Part shown: positions 49,563-58,133 of the stretch, piece by piece
Position numbering within the stretch: the first letter of the stretch is position 1
How the letters are laid out: every line of letters starts with the position of its first letter
Origin: a virus
Virus record (IMG/VR): IMGVR_UViG_3300007512_002775
Coordinates: 1-64,000 of that record
Length of the DNA stretch: 64,000 nt
Reading direction: 5' to 3' (one strand)
Position numbers and translations under genes: made by a program
Notes under the pieces: model-generated
Databases searched by the model: none
Seen by the model: only the letters and a program-made list of their open reading frames with translations
Told to the model about the DNA's origin: nothing

Positions 49563-49818
49563 AAAGATTTTCTGCTTCCTTTTCTGTTACCCGCTTCGTA
49601 GCCTTGTCGCGCTTGGCTCTATATACTTCTTTTATTATAGAAGTAGCACTCTCATCGTTTTCCCCTACGAGAGAAGCAAACGCCTCGAAAACTTCTTGCA
49701 TGGAAAGAGAATAGTCGAACAGCATCTTTCTAAATTGGGTATGAGTTGCTCTGGTAAGATTGATGTGGACAGACTTTTTGGTCTCTAAATCGATTAATTT
49801 TCGAGTAACATCATCCAA
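49528..49818 (-). CDS. Hypothetical protein with ribbon-helix-helix-like N-terminus, 96 aa
   Basis: KKSVHINLTRATHTQFRKML, then FDYSLSMQEVFEAFASLVG reads as strand-helix-helix, the ribbon-helix-helix DNA-binding layout, with a basic C-terminal helix. It may regulate the adjacent genes. Overlaps the upstream gene by 8 nt. Confidence 0.5.
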   Translation of the reverse strand: MDDVTRKLIDLETKKSVHINLTRATHTQFRKMLFDYSLSMQEVFEAFASLVGENDESATSIIKEVYRAKRDKATKRVTEKEAENLYDVISQIDPFE

Positions 49819-50482
49819 CTGCTGCTGCTCCTCCTGGAACTGCTCCTACCGCGATCGGAGTCTCGAGATCAGAGGAGGGAACATCTTGAGGTTCAACTAC
49901 GTCGATGTCATGCTTATCCGCTAGGATGCCCAATAATTCTTTTTCAGCTAATTCTCCATATCTAGTCATAATAAACTCACGGGATTTATTGACTAGCATC
50001 TTTTCCATGTCTAGTAAAGAAGTATAGTTTTTAACTAAACGAGCCACCTCAGCAGCAAACCTGTCCAAATCCAATTCTTGTTCGTACGTTGTATCTTCTT
50101 CTTGTTCCAATAAAAACTGCAACGAAAGATCGCCTTCTATGGTGATCGTAGCTTCTTCCGAAGTATCTTCGATTTCTTGACTCTTGCGTGCCTGAGCTTC
50201 GAAGTCAATAAGTAGTGCTTCTAAATCCTGATCGATGGATTTAGAGAGTTTCACTTCATCCTCGGGAGCAGCCGTTTCCTCGGGCTCCTCTCCCTCACCT
50301 TCACCTTCGCCTTCGCCCTCGCCTTCGCCTTCGGCAGCGCCTTCGTCAGGCGTGACTTCGGCCTCGGTCTCGTCAGGAGCAGGGGCTTCCTCTTCTCCTC
50401 CGAAGATGTCCTCTTCTTGTTCGAAAAGCCAGCCGCGAAGAGGTTTTTGTTCGTAGATAAACTTTACAGATTTGGTTTTCAT
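49811..50482 (-). CDS. Probable virion protein with LFEQEE leader and Gly-Glu repeat
   Basis: 223 aa. Leader MKTKSVKFIYEQ ... GWLFEQEED, then an acidic region with a (GE)n repeat (about residues 52-66) encoded by a hexanucleotide-like tandem repeat at 50291-50334. A second LLEQEED motif lies near residue 131, then a helical domain and a Gly/Ala-rich end. It looks like an internal head protein processed by a maturation protease (inference). Confidence 0.55.
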   Translation of the reverse strand: MKTKSVKFIYEQKPLRGWLFEQEEDIFGGEEEAPAPDETEAEVTPDEGAAEGEGEGEGEGEGEGEEPEETAAPEDEVKLSKSIDQDLEALLIDFEAQARKSQEIEDTSEEATITIEGDLSLQFLLEQEEDTTYEQELDLDRFAAEVARLVKNYTSLLDMEKMLVNKSREFIMTRYGELAEKELLGILADKHDIDVVEPQDVPSSDLETPIAVGAVPGGAAAVG

Positions 50483-50498
50483 TCTAGCTCCATCTTCA

Positions 50499-51179
50499 TT
50501 ATGCTCTAAATAATTGACCTACTTTGTCTGCTCGACGGAAGCGCTTTTCAATGTGGGCCCAATTCAGTTCTTTCATCATGGCAAGCACGTACGTCCTACT
50601 ATTATCTAAATAGTCGCGATAATAGGCACCTACGTTCATATCCATCACAATGATCGGAAGAACTCCTATGCCAACATTTTTAGCCTCTTCATCAACAACA
50701 AAATTAATATACCTCTGGAGAAAAACCGAATAACCGGTGATGGCATAGCCGTCTCTAGAAGACATACAGCAAGCGATGAAGTCTCGCTGCCACGCATCAA
50801 ACGTCCCAAAATCTCTCTCCAGCCGGATAAAAGCAATGGAGTCCATGGTGATTTGGCTACTCAGATCGCTAATATTTTCGAAATACATTGCCCTTAAAAA
50901 CGAAGCGTTCATGTTGTATACTTCATCTAACTTCAGAGAACGGTAGTCACTAGATTTATTGTTGGCGTTTTCGCGATCCGCCCCATCTAATTCTGCACTC
51001 ACCTTGTTCAGCGCAGCCACAAATTCCTCAAACTCTTGACGCTGCGCTGTTTTGGTGGCATCGCTCAGTAGATCTGTCTTTAAATCAAATTGTTTGGGTT
51101 CGGTAACGTAAGCTTCCTCTATCGTCTTCCCTATTGTTGAATTGATCGATCTAACAACCTCTCTCTTTAAATCTTTCAT
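50499..51179 (-). CDS. Superoxide-dismutase-like protein lacking the metal-ligand motif
   Basis: 226 aa. From residue 75: SSDYRSLKLDEVYNMNASFL, then RDFGTFDAWQRDFIACCMSSRDGYAITGY and LPIIVMDMNVGAYYRDYLDN follow the Fe/Mn-SOD C-terminal layout (F-G-x-F ... G-W ... D-x-W-E-H-A-Y-Y). The D-x-W-E-H ligand motif is here D-M-N-V-G, and the N-terminal His positions appear replaced too, so it is probably not a dismutase. It sits among virion proteins and may be a structural re-use of the fold. Confidence 0.6.
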   Translation of the reverse strand: MKDLKREVVRSINSTIGKTIEEAYVTEPKQFDLKTDLLSDATKTAQRQEFEEFVAALNKVSAELDGADRENANNKSSDYRSLKLDEVYNMNASFLRAMYFENISDLSSQITMDSIAFIRLERDFGTFDAWQRDFIACCMSSRDGYAITGYSVFLQRYINFVVDEEAKNVGIGVLPIIVMDMNVGAYYRDYLDNSRTYVLAMMKELNWAHIEKRFRRADKVGQLFRA

Positions 51180-51545
51180 CTATTTTACCTCGTAGTCGCT
51201 TTCGAATTCATCTTGATTCACAGCCAATAGTTCATCTTCGCCTAAAGGCGGTTGGCTCGGATCTAGATCACCATCGCCCGGGTCTATGATGTAGAGACCG
51301 TCAGGATCCACTTCATAAAGAACTTTCTCATGTATTCGGACGTCTTGAATGACTTCAGGGTCTTCTGGCGGCGGGTCAAACCTCGGCTCTTCGGGCATCC
51401 GGAGGATTATTTGGATGTCCCCATTCGGCTCTTCGATGACGTTATCGACTGTATACTCGTATTGAGACGCTTTATGGCGTACTTTCAAACCCGGGGAAAT
51501 AATCACATTACCCGCTTCGTCCCTGACGTCTGTTTCACCTAACAT
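51180..51545 (-). CDS. Small SH3-like protein with acidic tail, 121 aa
   Basis: The ATG at 51545 (MLGETDVRDEAGNV) overlaps the upstream stop by 1 nt; the frame continues to 51578. ISPGLKVRHKASQYEYTVDN is barrel-like, followed by a Pro/Asp/Glu-rich C-terminus. No family recognised. Confidence 0.5.
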   Translation of the reverse strand: MLGETDVRDEAGNVIISPGLKVRHKASQYEYTVDNVIEEPNGDIQIILRMPEEPRFDPPPEDPEVIQDVRIHEKVLYEVDPDGLYIIDPGDGDLDPSQPPLGEDELLAVNQDEFESDYEVK

Positions 51546-53848
51546 TATTTCTCCTTCAAACCGGCCAACTCGACCCAACGGACTCCTTCCTCAGAGCTTT
51601 CGTGCGTTTCCAGCAACGATCGTTGAGGGGTAGGACCTAGTAGCACTTCAACCAGTCGGCCTCGCTCATAATAAACACTCTCCTGTTGAGTAAACGTACC
51701 AAACGCCGGGGCTTGTGTCGCTGCCCTACCGCGCCTTTTGACGCGTCGAGTTGTACGAGTCTGTTCTTCCGAAGACTCTTGACGCTCGGCTGCAGGTTCT
51801 TTCTTCTTGGCCGGCTTCTTTTCAGCCGCCGGACGGCGACCTTCCGCCCTCTCCTTTCTACGGACTCTGTCGCCCAGAGAATCTGTATTATCTGTAGGCT
51901 TTACTTCGACTCCCACCTTTTTGGCACGATCTATCATGGCTTGCGTAGGCTTGCCAGGCTTTTTACGCTTTTTCTTGGCTTCGCCTGTTTTTTCTTCTGA
52001 ACTGCTGGCCGAAGTGCTAACGTCTTCCTCTTCTATCTCTATTTCGGCGCTCATCTCTACTGCTGCGTCGAGAGCGGCACGGGCATTGACGCCGGCTTCC
52101 TTTGCGACATCTACTGCAGCTTGCATATTGCCATCGGCGATTGCTTGCGTGAAATTAATCGTCTGCTGGCGTGACATTCCTACATCGTCCATGTAACGAT
52201 CGAACTGCCTTTCAGCCGCCGCATCTCTTTTCTCCAAGTAACTCAACAGCGTGCCCAGATTGTCCGCCTCGCCGGCAGCAGCTTGAGCAGCTTGCTTAAC
52301 ATCTTCAGACGGTATACCGGTTATTATCACATCATATTGATTCTGCAGTCGTGTAGCTAAGTCTCTAGCCAAGGTTGCGACTTTATCATCAGCAACACCT
52401 TGATCCTTGATGGACTTTTCCACGTCCTTAAACATGATCGCCTCAGATAATAGCACTCTCTGCAGCGAAGATTGATATACCCAGCCGGCCGTCTTCTTGA
52501 TCTGCTTACGTTCAAACAGGGCGTCCGTCAAGGAATGGTGGTGTACCCACGATTCTTCAGTTACGTCTCCTGATTGGGGCTTCTGGGTTGGGGCTTCGGC
52601 GGGGGGTCCTGGGTCTACTTCTGCTTCTTGCGCTACTTCCTCGGCCTCGTCAGGATCGAAGATGACAATCTTGGATTTGGGGTCATCGTTAATGAGTGCC
52701 GCCAGTTCCGGAGTCATGCCGGCGACATCTTCAGGGGCAGTAACCTTTCTTTCAAGGTCACCGATGGACACCAACTCCATGCCCTTGAGGTCATCTGCAC
52801 TGTCTGTTCTCTGGCCAGGCGTCATCTGTTGGACGGCTGTGGGAGAAGCGGGGACTGTTCCCACGCCGGGTACATTGACTGTTTGAGAAGCTCCGGCTAC
52901 AGTACTGCCACCCGCGACTGCCGTGGCGTCGCCAGTCGCCAAAGCTTGAAGATCTGTGGATATGGCGGTCGCGGCCGCTTGGGCCTGTTGCTTCTCTGCC
53001 TCTGCTTCTGCTCTTTTAGCTTCTAGCTCTTTGGCCTTGTTAATAATCTGTTCGAGAGAAGTGTCCAACAGATCGTTGGCGAACTCCTTAGAAGATAGAG
53101 TTTGGCCCTTGAAAAACGCTGCTACTTTACCCAAATACCCTTCTGGTGCCTTGGGCTCCTTGAAGGAATTCTGCGCAGCTTTTGTTAGTAAGCCAGCGTC
53201 TGGAAACTTAATACCTTTTGCCCATGTCATAAACTTATTCGAGGCTATGTCTCGAATAGGAAAATCTTTGAAAGCTTTCACTGCCTGATCCACGGCTTCT
53301 TCGGGAGATAACGTGGTTCCTTTATCATCAACTTCAATTGTGCCAGTATCCGTTCCTTTCATCCAGAACTCAGCAGCTTCCTCAGCAGCTGCCAAGGGAT
53401 CCTCCGAATACGGCAGCTTCGCCAATTCAGATCCAAAAAGAACTATAGCGTCATAAAAAGAATCTCTGACATTGTTTATGTTGGTGATCGCCGTGGTGAT
53501 CTTTCCAATCTGCTTTGCGGACTCTTGGGGGTCCCCCTTGAGAGCCACCTTGACCAAAGACAGGTTACCAGGTAGTGATTTTTTGAGATTGGCGAGGTAC
53601 TTAGTAGTTCTTTCGAATCCGAGCTCACCGACATCAACGATCAATTCATCGATGGTCTCGCCGGCAGCCTTTGACATCTGATCTAGTTTTTCTAGTTCTT
53701 TTCTATCTATCTTCTCAACGAGAACGCGACCGATAGAACCCTCTAAAAGGCCTGTTTCTACTGCACGCGCATAATCTAACTGAGCCCAGACCTTCCTTGC
53801 TATATTCTCGAGAAAGACCTCAGATTGGTTGGAGTTTATTTTTGGCAT
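51545..53848 (-). CDS. Large probable virion protein, 767 aa
   Basis: The largest gene of the structural block. Helical and Ala/Lys/Glu/Gln-rich with a Q/A segment (about 285-310), an acidic linker (about 385-415), LQRVLLSEAIMFKDVEKS (about 455) tag-like, a KK/RR-rich disordered stretch (about 625-715) and the end TPQRSLLETHESSEEGVRW. No family recognised; a multi-domain internal or injected protein is likely. Confidence 0.55.
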   Translation of the reverse strand: MPKINSNQSEVFLENIARKVWAQLDYARAVETGLLEGSIGRVLVEKIDRKELEKLDQMSKAAGETIDELIVDVGELGFERTTKYLANLKKSLPGNLSLVKVALKGDPQESAKQIGKITTAITNINNVRDSFYDAIVLFGSELAKLPYSEDPLAAAEEAAEFWMKGTDTGTIEVDDKGTTLSPEEAVDQAVKAFKDFPIRDIASNKFMTWAKGIKFPDAGLLTKAAQNSFKEPKAPEGYLGKVAAFFKGQTLSSKEFANDLLDTSLEQIINKAKELEAKRAEAEAEKQQAQAAATAISTDLQALATGDATAVAGGSTVAGASQTVNVPGVGTVPASPTAVQQMTPGQRTDSADDLKGMELVSIGDLERKVTAPEDVAGMTPELAALINDDPKSKIVIFDPDEAEEVAQEAEVDPGPPAEAPTQKPQSGDVTEESWVHHHSLTDALFERKQIKKTAGWVYQSSLQRVLLSEAIMFKDVEKSIKDQGVADDKVATLARDLATRLQNQYDVIITGIPSEDVKQAAQAAAGEADNLGTLLSYLEKRDAAAERQFDRYMDDVGMSRQQTINFTQAIADGNMQAAVDVAKEAGVNARAALDAAVEMSAEIEIEEEDVSTSASSSEEKTGEAKKKRKKPGKPTQAMIDRAKKVGVEVKPTDNTDSLGDRVRRKERAEGRRPAAEKKPAKKKEPAAERQESSEEQTRTTRRVKRRGRAATQAPAFGTFTQQESVYYERGRLVEVLLGPTPQRSLLETHESSEEGVRWVELAGLKEK

Positions 53849-53919
53849 CCTATAAAAATCCTCTTACGCATAACACAGCCCTATTTATTACTTATTATCG
53901 AGTAGGACCAAAGGACCTG

Positions 53920-54321
53920 TTAGAGTTTCCTCACGCTAACATTTGATGCTTTTAAAATATCAACACTAGACATATCGCGATATTCTTCGCTAAAAACGAC
54001 TTCATCAATTCCTGCGTTAATGATTGCTTTAGCGCACATGCGGCATGGCGAGAGCGTAATATACATGATTTTTCGTTTGGGGTTGTTGTAATCTAACTTG
54101 AGTAAAGCATTGATCTCTGCGTGGATAAACCCGCTCTGGCCAGGCTCGTCAGTTTCAGGCTCGTTAGGACCTCCAGAATAATTTCCATTGTAACCCACTG
54201 CCAATACTTGAGTATTGTCAGCCGCAACTACGATAGCGCCTACTTGAAAACGAGGATCATATGATCGCTGGGAGATGGTGCCAGCTGTCGCCATCCAGAC
54301 TTCGTCCCAATCAGGCCTCAT
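53920..54321 (-). CDS. dCMP deaminase
   Basis: 133 aa. SGFIHAEINALLKLD is the H-A-E zinc/proton motif and LSPCRMCAKAIINAGIDEV the P-C-x-x-C motif; GAIVVAADN and VGYNGN match the dCMP deaminase subgroup. It converts dCMP to dUMP, feeding dTMP synthesis. It clusters with thymidine kinase and the hydroxymethylase. Confidence 0.88.
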   Translation of the reverse strand: MRPDWDEVWMATAGTISQRSYDPRFQVGAIVVAADNTQVLAVGYNGNYSGGPNEPETDEPGQSGFIHAEINALLKLDYNNPKRKIMYITLSPCRMCAKAIINAGIDEVVFSEEYRDMSSVDILKASNVSVRKL

Positions 54322-54323
54322 GG

Positions 54324-55340
54324 CTATGCACCTTTTTCAGAATCGGAGCCGCTAGCAACTTCTTGAACAGAAAGCTTCTTCTTCTCGGCATCGAGAACCA
54401 CATCGACGCCAGCTTCTTCAGCTTTTTTCATCAATTCCTCGATCTCCGGTTGGATCTCCTCGACAGCCTCGTTGACTAGTTCCAAGACTTCTTCGTCGCC
54501 TTCCTCTTCGACGTCGAATAGGTCGTCCACCAGAGCATCTCCCGGCAGGCCAAAGCCAGCAGCCTTTTTGTGGCCGCCGCCACCAAAGCGTTTGGCAATC
54601 TCAGAAACATCGATCCTATCATGGAACGCACGCAAGCTCACCTTGATGTTCCTGTCTTCGTGATCGTAGAACCATATCATCGCAAAATCGCAATCCGGCG
54701 ACAGCCTTGCTCCGATCTCGGACATCCAGTGTGAGGCATTGACCACCATCACGTCCATCCCTTCGAACTTGCGGTGGACGGCCTTCTCACACACCTTTTT
54801 GACCACAGTCTTAGAATAGGCAAGAATGTAAGAACCTCTCTTCACCGCATCATCGAATACCGAGTCGTCTTCGTACTTCTCGAACTCCTCGAACTCAAAG
54901 GGCACCATGTCAAAGGCCGCGGCGAACTCCTTCGAGTAAGGCAGTTCCCACTTCCATAGATCTCGATCCTCGATGTAATCGATGAACTTGGGTGCTTCCT
55001 TGCCAGGGTGAAAGAAGTCCCAAGCCAAACGCGCGCCTGAGTGCTTCATGTCGAAATGTGTATTAGAAATATCGTGAAGCTCTACCATAGCAGACTTGTG
55101 GTGGTCAATGACGATCAGGCCCTCGGCATCTTTTATCATCTGCTTGGTGGTCGCATTATCAAACGAAAAGTCCAAAATTGCTACTGTCTTACCTTTGACG
55201 TCAGGTGGTGGCGTACCGTGCTTGCTGGCGTGGTACTCTGCTCGATTGCCCAATAGCTTCCAAGCCGCGTACGCAGCACCGAAGCCATCAGTACAGTCTT
55301 TATGATAAATTAGTAAGTCTATTGAACTGGGTTCTAGCAT
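54324..55340 (-). CDS. DHH-family phosphoesterase
   Basis: 338 aa. LLIYHKDCTDGFGAAYAAWK, VAILDFSFD and EGLIVIDHHKSA provide the DHH motifs; AKRFGGGGHKKAAGFGL is the DHHA1 G-G-G-H block. Family members hydrolyse nano-RNA, cyclic dinucleotides or pAp. The last 60 residues are an acidic coiled tail (LVNEAVEEIQPEIEELMKKA). It could degrade short oligonucleotides during host takeover. Confidence 0.88.
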   Translation of the reverse strand: MLEPSSIDLLIYHKDCTDGFGAAYAAWKLLGNRAEYHASKHGTPPPDVKGKTVAILDFSFDNATTKQMIKDAEGLIVIDHHKSAMVELHDISNTHFDMKHSGARLAWDFFHPGKEAPKFIDYIEDRDLWKWELPYSKEFAAAFDMVPFEFEEFEKYEDDSVFDDAVKRGSYILAYSKTVVKKVCEKAVHRKFEGMDVMVVNASHWMSEIGARLSPDCDFAMIWFYDHEDRNIKVSLRAFHDRIDVSEIAKRFGGGGHKKAAGFGLPGDALVDDLFDVEEEGDEEVLELVNEAVEEIQPEIEELMKKAEEAGVDVVLDAEKKKLSVQEVASGSDSEKGA

Positions 55341-55897
55341 TAGTCACCGTCATACAGATCATTTACAAATGGTGTCTCCGACCAAGCTCTCGGTTCATAC
55401 ATATCAGCTCCACCAACCTCGATCTCTGCAAGATTGTCGATTTTCCTCACTGTATAGTACGCATTATCACCAGTTTTTACACATACTGCGGGACAAACTT
55501 CAATCTTAGTGGCCCAAGGGAGCATCTCCTTTACTTCGTGGAAAACGTTTCCTGATGCCGAAATCTGGATTGAGGAAGCAACGATCGTCTTGCCCTGCTT
55601 AAACAAGTCGATGAGGGCCGTCGCGCAGTCGTCTATCATGAATGCTTCATCGATGCCGATCACATCATAACCGATACTGTGCGCCACGATGTCCTCTCCG
55701 TTGTTAACGTTGATCGCCGGAAACCTGAGGCCAGCATGAGTACAGATCTCGCCTTCCTCATAACGATCATCCATCTTCGGCTTGAAGGCCACAACCCGCT
55801 TGTTTTGATAAGAACAGCGCTCGAGAACCGAAAGCATCCTCGTCGTCTTAGAACCAAACATCGGGCCCGTGAACACTATGAATTCTGGATTTTTCAC
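55340..55897 (-). CDS. tdk: Thymidine kinase (TK1 type)
   Basis: 185 aa. IVFTGPMFGSKTTRMLSVL is the Walker A of type II thymidine kinases; YDVIGIDEAFMID is the Walker B/DEAQF region, with F in place of Q; YEPRAW near the end fits the lasso loop. It phosphorylates (deoxy)thymidine. The zinc cysteines of the family are mostly missing. It overlaps the DHH gene by 1 nt. Confidence 0.9.
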   Translation of the reverse strand: MKNPEFIVFTGPMFGSKTTRMLSVLERCSYQNKRVVAFKPKMDDRYEEGEICTHAGLRFPAINVNNGEDIVAHSIGYDVIGIDEAFMIDDCATALIDLFKQGKTIVASSIQISASGNVFHEVKEMLPWATKIEVCPAVCVKTGDNAYYTVRKIDNLAEIEVGGADMYEPRAWSETPFVNDLYDGD

Positions 55898-55927
55898 TCG
55901 GTGGCAGCCTCCGTTAATATAATAACG

Positions 55928-55956
55928 ATTATATCCAATTATTCAGACAATTTACA
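55928..55956 (-). promoter_or_regulatory. Promoter, TGTAAA-N17-TATAAT
   Basis: On the minus strand TGTAAA (55951-55956) precedes TATAAT (55928-55933) by 17 nt, 31 nt upstream of the thymidine kinase gene and downstream of the terminator. Confidence 0.7.
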
Positions 55957-55993
55957 TCAATTATTGTATTCTGTCCTCATGATAATATAAAAT

Positions 55994-56013
55994 GAGGGCA
56001 CCGCGGTGCCCTC
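55994..56013 (-). terminator. Rho-independent-type terminator
   Basis: A perfect 20-base palindrome, GAGGGCACCGCGGTGCCCTC, is followed on the minus strand by ATTTTATATTA. It ends the transcript of the PLP-enzyme unit (56075 onward) 60 nt after the stop, just before the thymidine kinase promoter. Confidence 0.75.
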
Positions 56014-56074
56014 TGTGGTTAGAACGCTTAAGCACGTGCTAAGTAGCGTTCATATACAATCGATTCGAAGTGCT

Positions 56075-56992
56075 TTAGTCCCTCACCTCCCCCCATGCTC
56101 TATAGCTATCGATTGCACCTTCGCTGTAATCGAACTCTGGCGTCGGATCTAATTCGCCAGCAACGTTCCAAAACAAAGCTCCCGGACGGCCATGCTCCAA
56201 CATGTACTTCCATCCCTTGCCGTCATAAGTAGACACCGTATCAAAAGGTGGCAAGTTTTGAGGTCGCTCTTTAGCCGTGAACGGTCGTGGTTCAGACCAA
56301 ATCTTCGTTCGGCCGAGCTCTCCAGCTTTCATGTTTCTCGCGACGCACACGCCACGCATGTCAGCATTCGGAAAACCAACCTGTAGCCCGCGAGTCAAAA
56401 CTCCGGTCGAGACCACGGTCCATACTTCCTTCGGCTCAGGAAAGCCAGATTCTAAGATGTTTTGACAGATTCGAGTAAACCCAGCGATGGTACCAGGGTG
56501 GTTTAGACCGAACGGCAGAAACGCTGCACTATTTTCTTTCGCCCATGCTGCTCCCATTCTATTGAGGTTGGGCATCGCAGCAATACGGCGCCACTTCACT
56601 TGCAGATCAACACCCAACTTCTCAGCCAACTCGATGGCAGCTGCTTGGTGATTTGTGATCCTTTTGCATGCTGGTGCAAACAAGACTACTTTCTTGTTAT
56701 ACAGATTCGCCAGAGAAACGATGGCGCACGGGGCATGTCCCACGCGTGGCATACTATATACCAATGTTTCTTCGGGCACTTGAGTTACCAACCACTCTCC
56801 AGCTCGAGCTTTCGTACCACCGTGACCAAGGAGATCCTCCCTCGCCACTTGAAACCCATTCACCTCTTCAATTATTACCGGGGGCAGTTTTGATACAAAC
56901 CCCTCTGTCATTTTCAGATAGGTCTCTCTATCAGGATACTCATTATTGATCTCCTTGTTGATGCCATCTATTACGTGATTGTTATGTGCCAT
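56075..56992 (-). CDS. PLP-dependent enzyme, ACC-deaminase / D-cysteine desulfhydrase fold type II
   Basis: 305 aa. VAREDLLGHGGTKARAGEWL carries the fold-type-II PLP lysine in G-G-T-K-x-R; VVSTGVLTRGLQVGFPNAD fits the phosphate-binding and cofactor-ring region. Family members act on ACC or D-cysteine-type substrates. Positioned after an aGPT-pyrophosphorylase-like gene and near a hydroxymethylase, it may process an amino-acid adduct on DNA bases; alternatively it serves amino acid metabolism. Confidence 0.75.
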   Translation of the reverse strand: MAHNNHVIDGINKEINNEYPDRETYLKMTEGFVSKLPPVIIEEVNGFQVAREDLLGHGGTKARAGEWLVTQVPEETLVYSMPRVGHAPCAIVSLANLYNKKVVLFAPACKRITNHQAAAIELAEKLGVDLQVKWRRIAAMPNLNRMGAAWAKENSAAFLPFGLNHPGTIAGFTRICQNILESGFPEPKEVWTVVSTGVLTRGLQVGFPNADMRGVCVARNMKAGELGRTKIWSEPRPFTAKERPQNLPPFDTVSTYDGKGWKYMLEHGRPGALFWNVAGELDPTPEFDYSEGAIDSYRAWGEVRD

Positions 56993-57083
56993 AATCAGTT
57001 CCTCCTTTTGTATGACATTGCATTATGCAACAATTATATTTTACCGATGTAAAGAGGTTCGTGAAGCCCTTAAAGTGATTTTT

Positions 57084-58133
57084 TTACCAAACCCATTGAG
57101 GGGTGCCTAACATCCATTTCTGTCGCCCTTTAGGGTGATCAGTGATCAGTGATGCATTCCATATCTTGGTTCGATCTAGATGACCGTACGTCTTCTCACG
57201 ATTGTCAGGAATGTAGTTCTCGACGTATCGGATGTAATCACACATGACATCCTCCAGGTCCTTCGGGTGACCACCGGTGCGATGCTGGGCTTCTTCCATC
57301 ACAAGATCATAGTAGTCTGCCTTAGAAACCCTCCCCACTTTCTCAGCAAAGAGATCCATGGCTTCCTGGGCATTCTTGCCATAGTACATGTGACTGCCTT
57401 CTTCTACGAGCTCGGGGTAGTAATCCGCGAGATCGGCCGCGATCGCCGTGTATTGAAAGTGGAACCTCTTCATGCCGTGCTCTCGGTTCCACTCGCACAT
57501 GAAGTCTACGATCTCTCGAATCGTCGCCTTTCCCCTGCAGCTTGTGGCTCTAAAGATAAACTTCCATACGTCATCCACCAGATGATGAGCATGCTCCCCA
57601 AAATAGACTTTGCCTCCGGTCCGATAACCGTTTCTAGGCTTGGGAAAAGCAGGGATCTGATTGCCGATCGAAGTGTACATGACACCATCGTAACTGCGGA
57701 TCCAATCCGTCATCTCCTCTACTGTCTTTAGCTTTGCGATCTCTGGAATTATCGTGTTACGGTAACCGTGATCAGCCTCAAAGGATGCGCCAGAGCCGGT
57801 AATTCGATGCACGAGAAAAACGAACAGCCACTCTCGATGCGTCCAGGCCACGTGCAGCCCTTCATAAGTGTGGTTCCGTGCCCGATGATCAGCGTCCCAC
57901 TTGTAGTACTTGGGAGCTCGACCAGCATACCACAGATCTTGCAGCATGTTTTGGAAACCAGCGTGCTTCCTTTCTACTGTGTCGTAGATGGTGACGTTTT
58001 CCATCAGATCATCACCACACGAACCAATGTAAGACATGCCGCCTAGGTTGCACTCCTTCTGGACTAGCTTCGCTTTGGCAGTATATTGCAGGAAATCATC
58101 AAAGTATTTGTTAAATTTAATCCTGTCTGACAC
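57084..58133 (-). CDS. Putative alpha-glutamyl/putrescinyl-thymine pyrophosphorylase-like protein (clade 3 type)
   Basis: 349 aa. RITGSGASFEADHGYRNT, YTSIGNQIPAFPKP, VDFMCEWNREHGMKRFHFQY and HMYYGKNAQEAMDLF resemble, from memory, the aGPT-Pplase clade 3 pattern of phage DNA-hypermodification loci, which displace pyrophosphate from an activated hydroxymethyl-pyrimidine with an amine or amino acid. Residues CDYIRYVENYIP and YGHLDRTKIWN close the domain. No check was possible. Its neighbours are an SGNH-like protein and a PLP enzyme. Confidence 0.5.
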   Translation of the reverse strand: MSDRIKFNKYFDDFLQYTAKAKLVQKECNLGGMSYIGSCGDDLMENVTIYDTVERKHAGFQNMLQDLWYAGRAPKYYKWDADHRARNHTYEGLHVAWTHREWLFVFLVHRITGSGASFEADHGYRNTIIPEIAKLKTVEEMTDWIRSYDGVMYTSIGNQIPAFPKPRNGYRTGGKVYFGEHAHHLVDDVWKFIFRATSCRGKATIREIVDFMCEWNREHGMKRFHFQYTAIAADLADYYPELVEEGSHMYYGKNAQEAMDLFAEKVGRVSKADYYDLVMEEAQHRTGGHPKDLEDVMCDYIRYVENYIPDNREKTYGHLDRTKIWNASLITDHPKGRQKWMLGTPQWVW

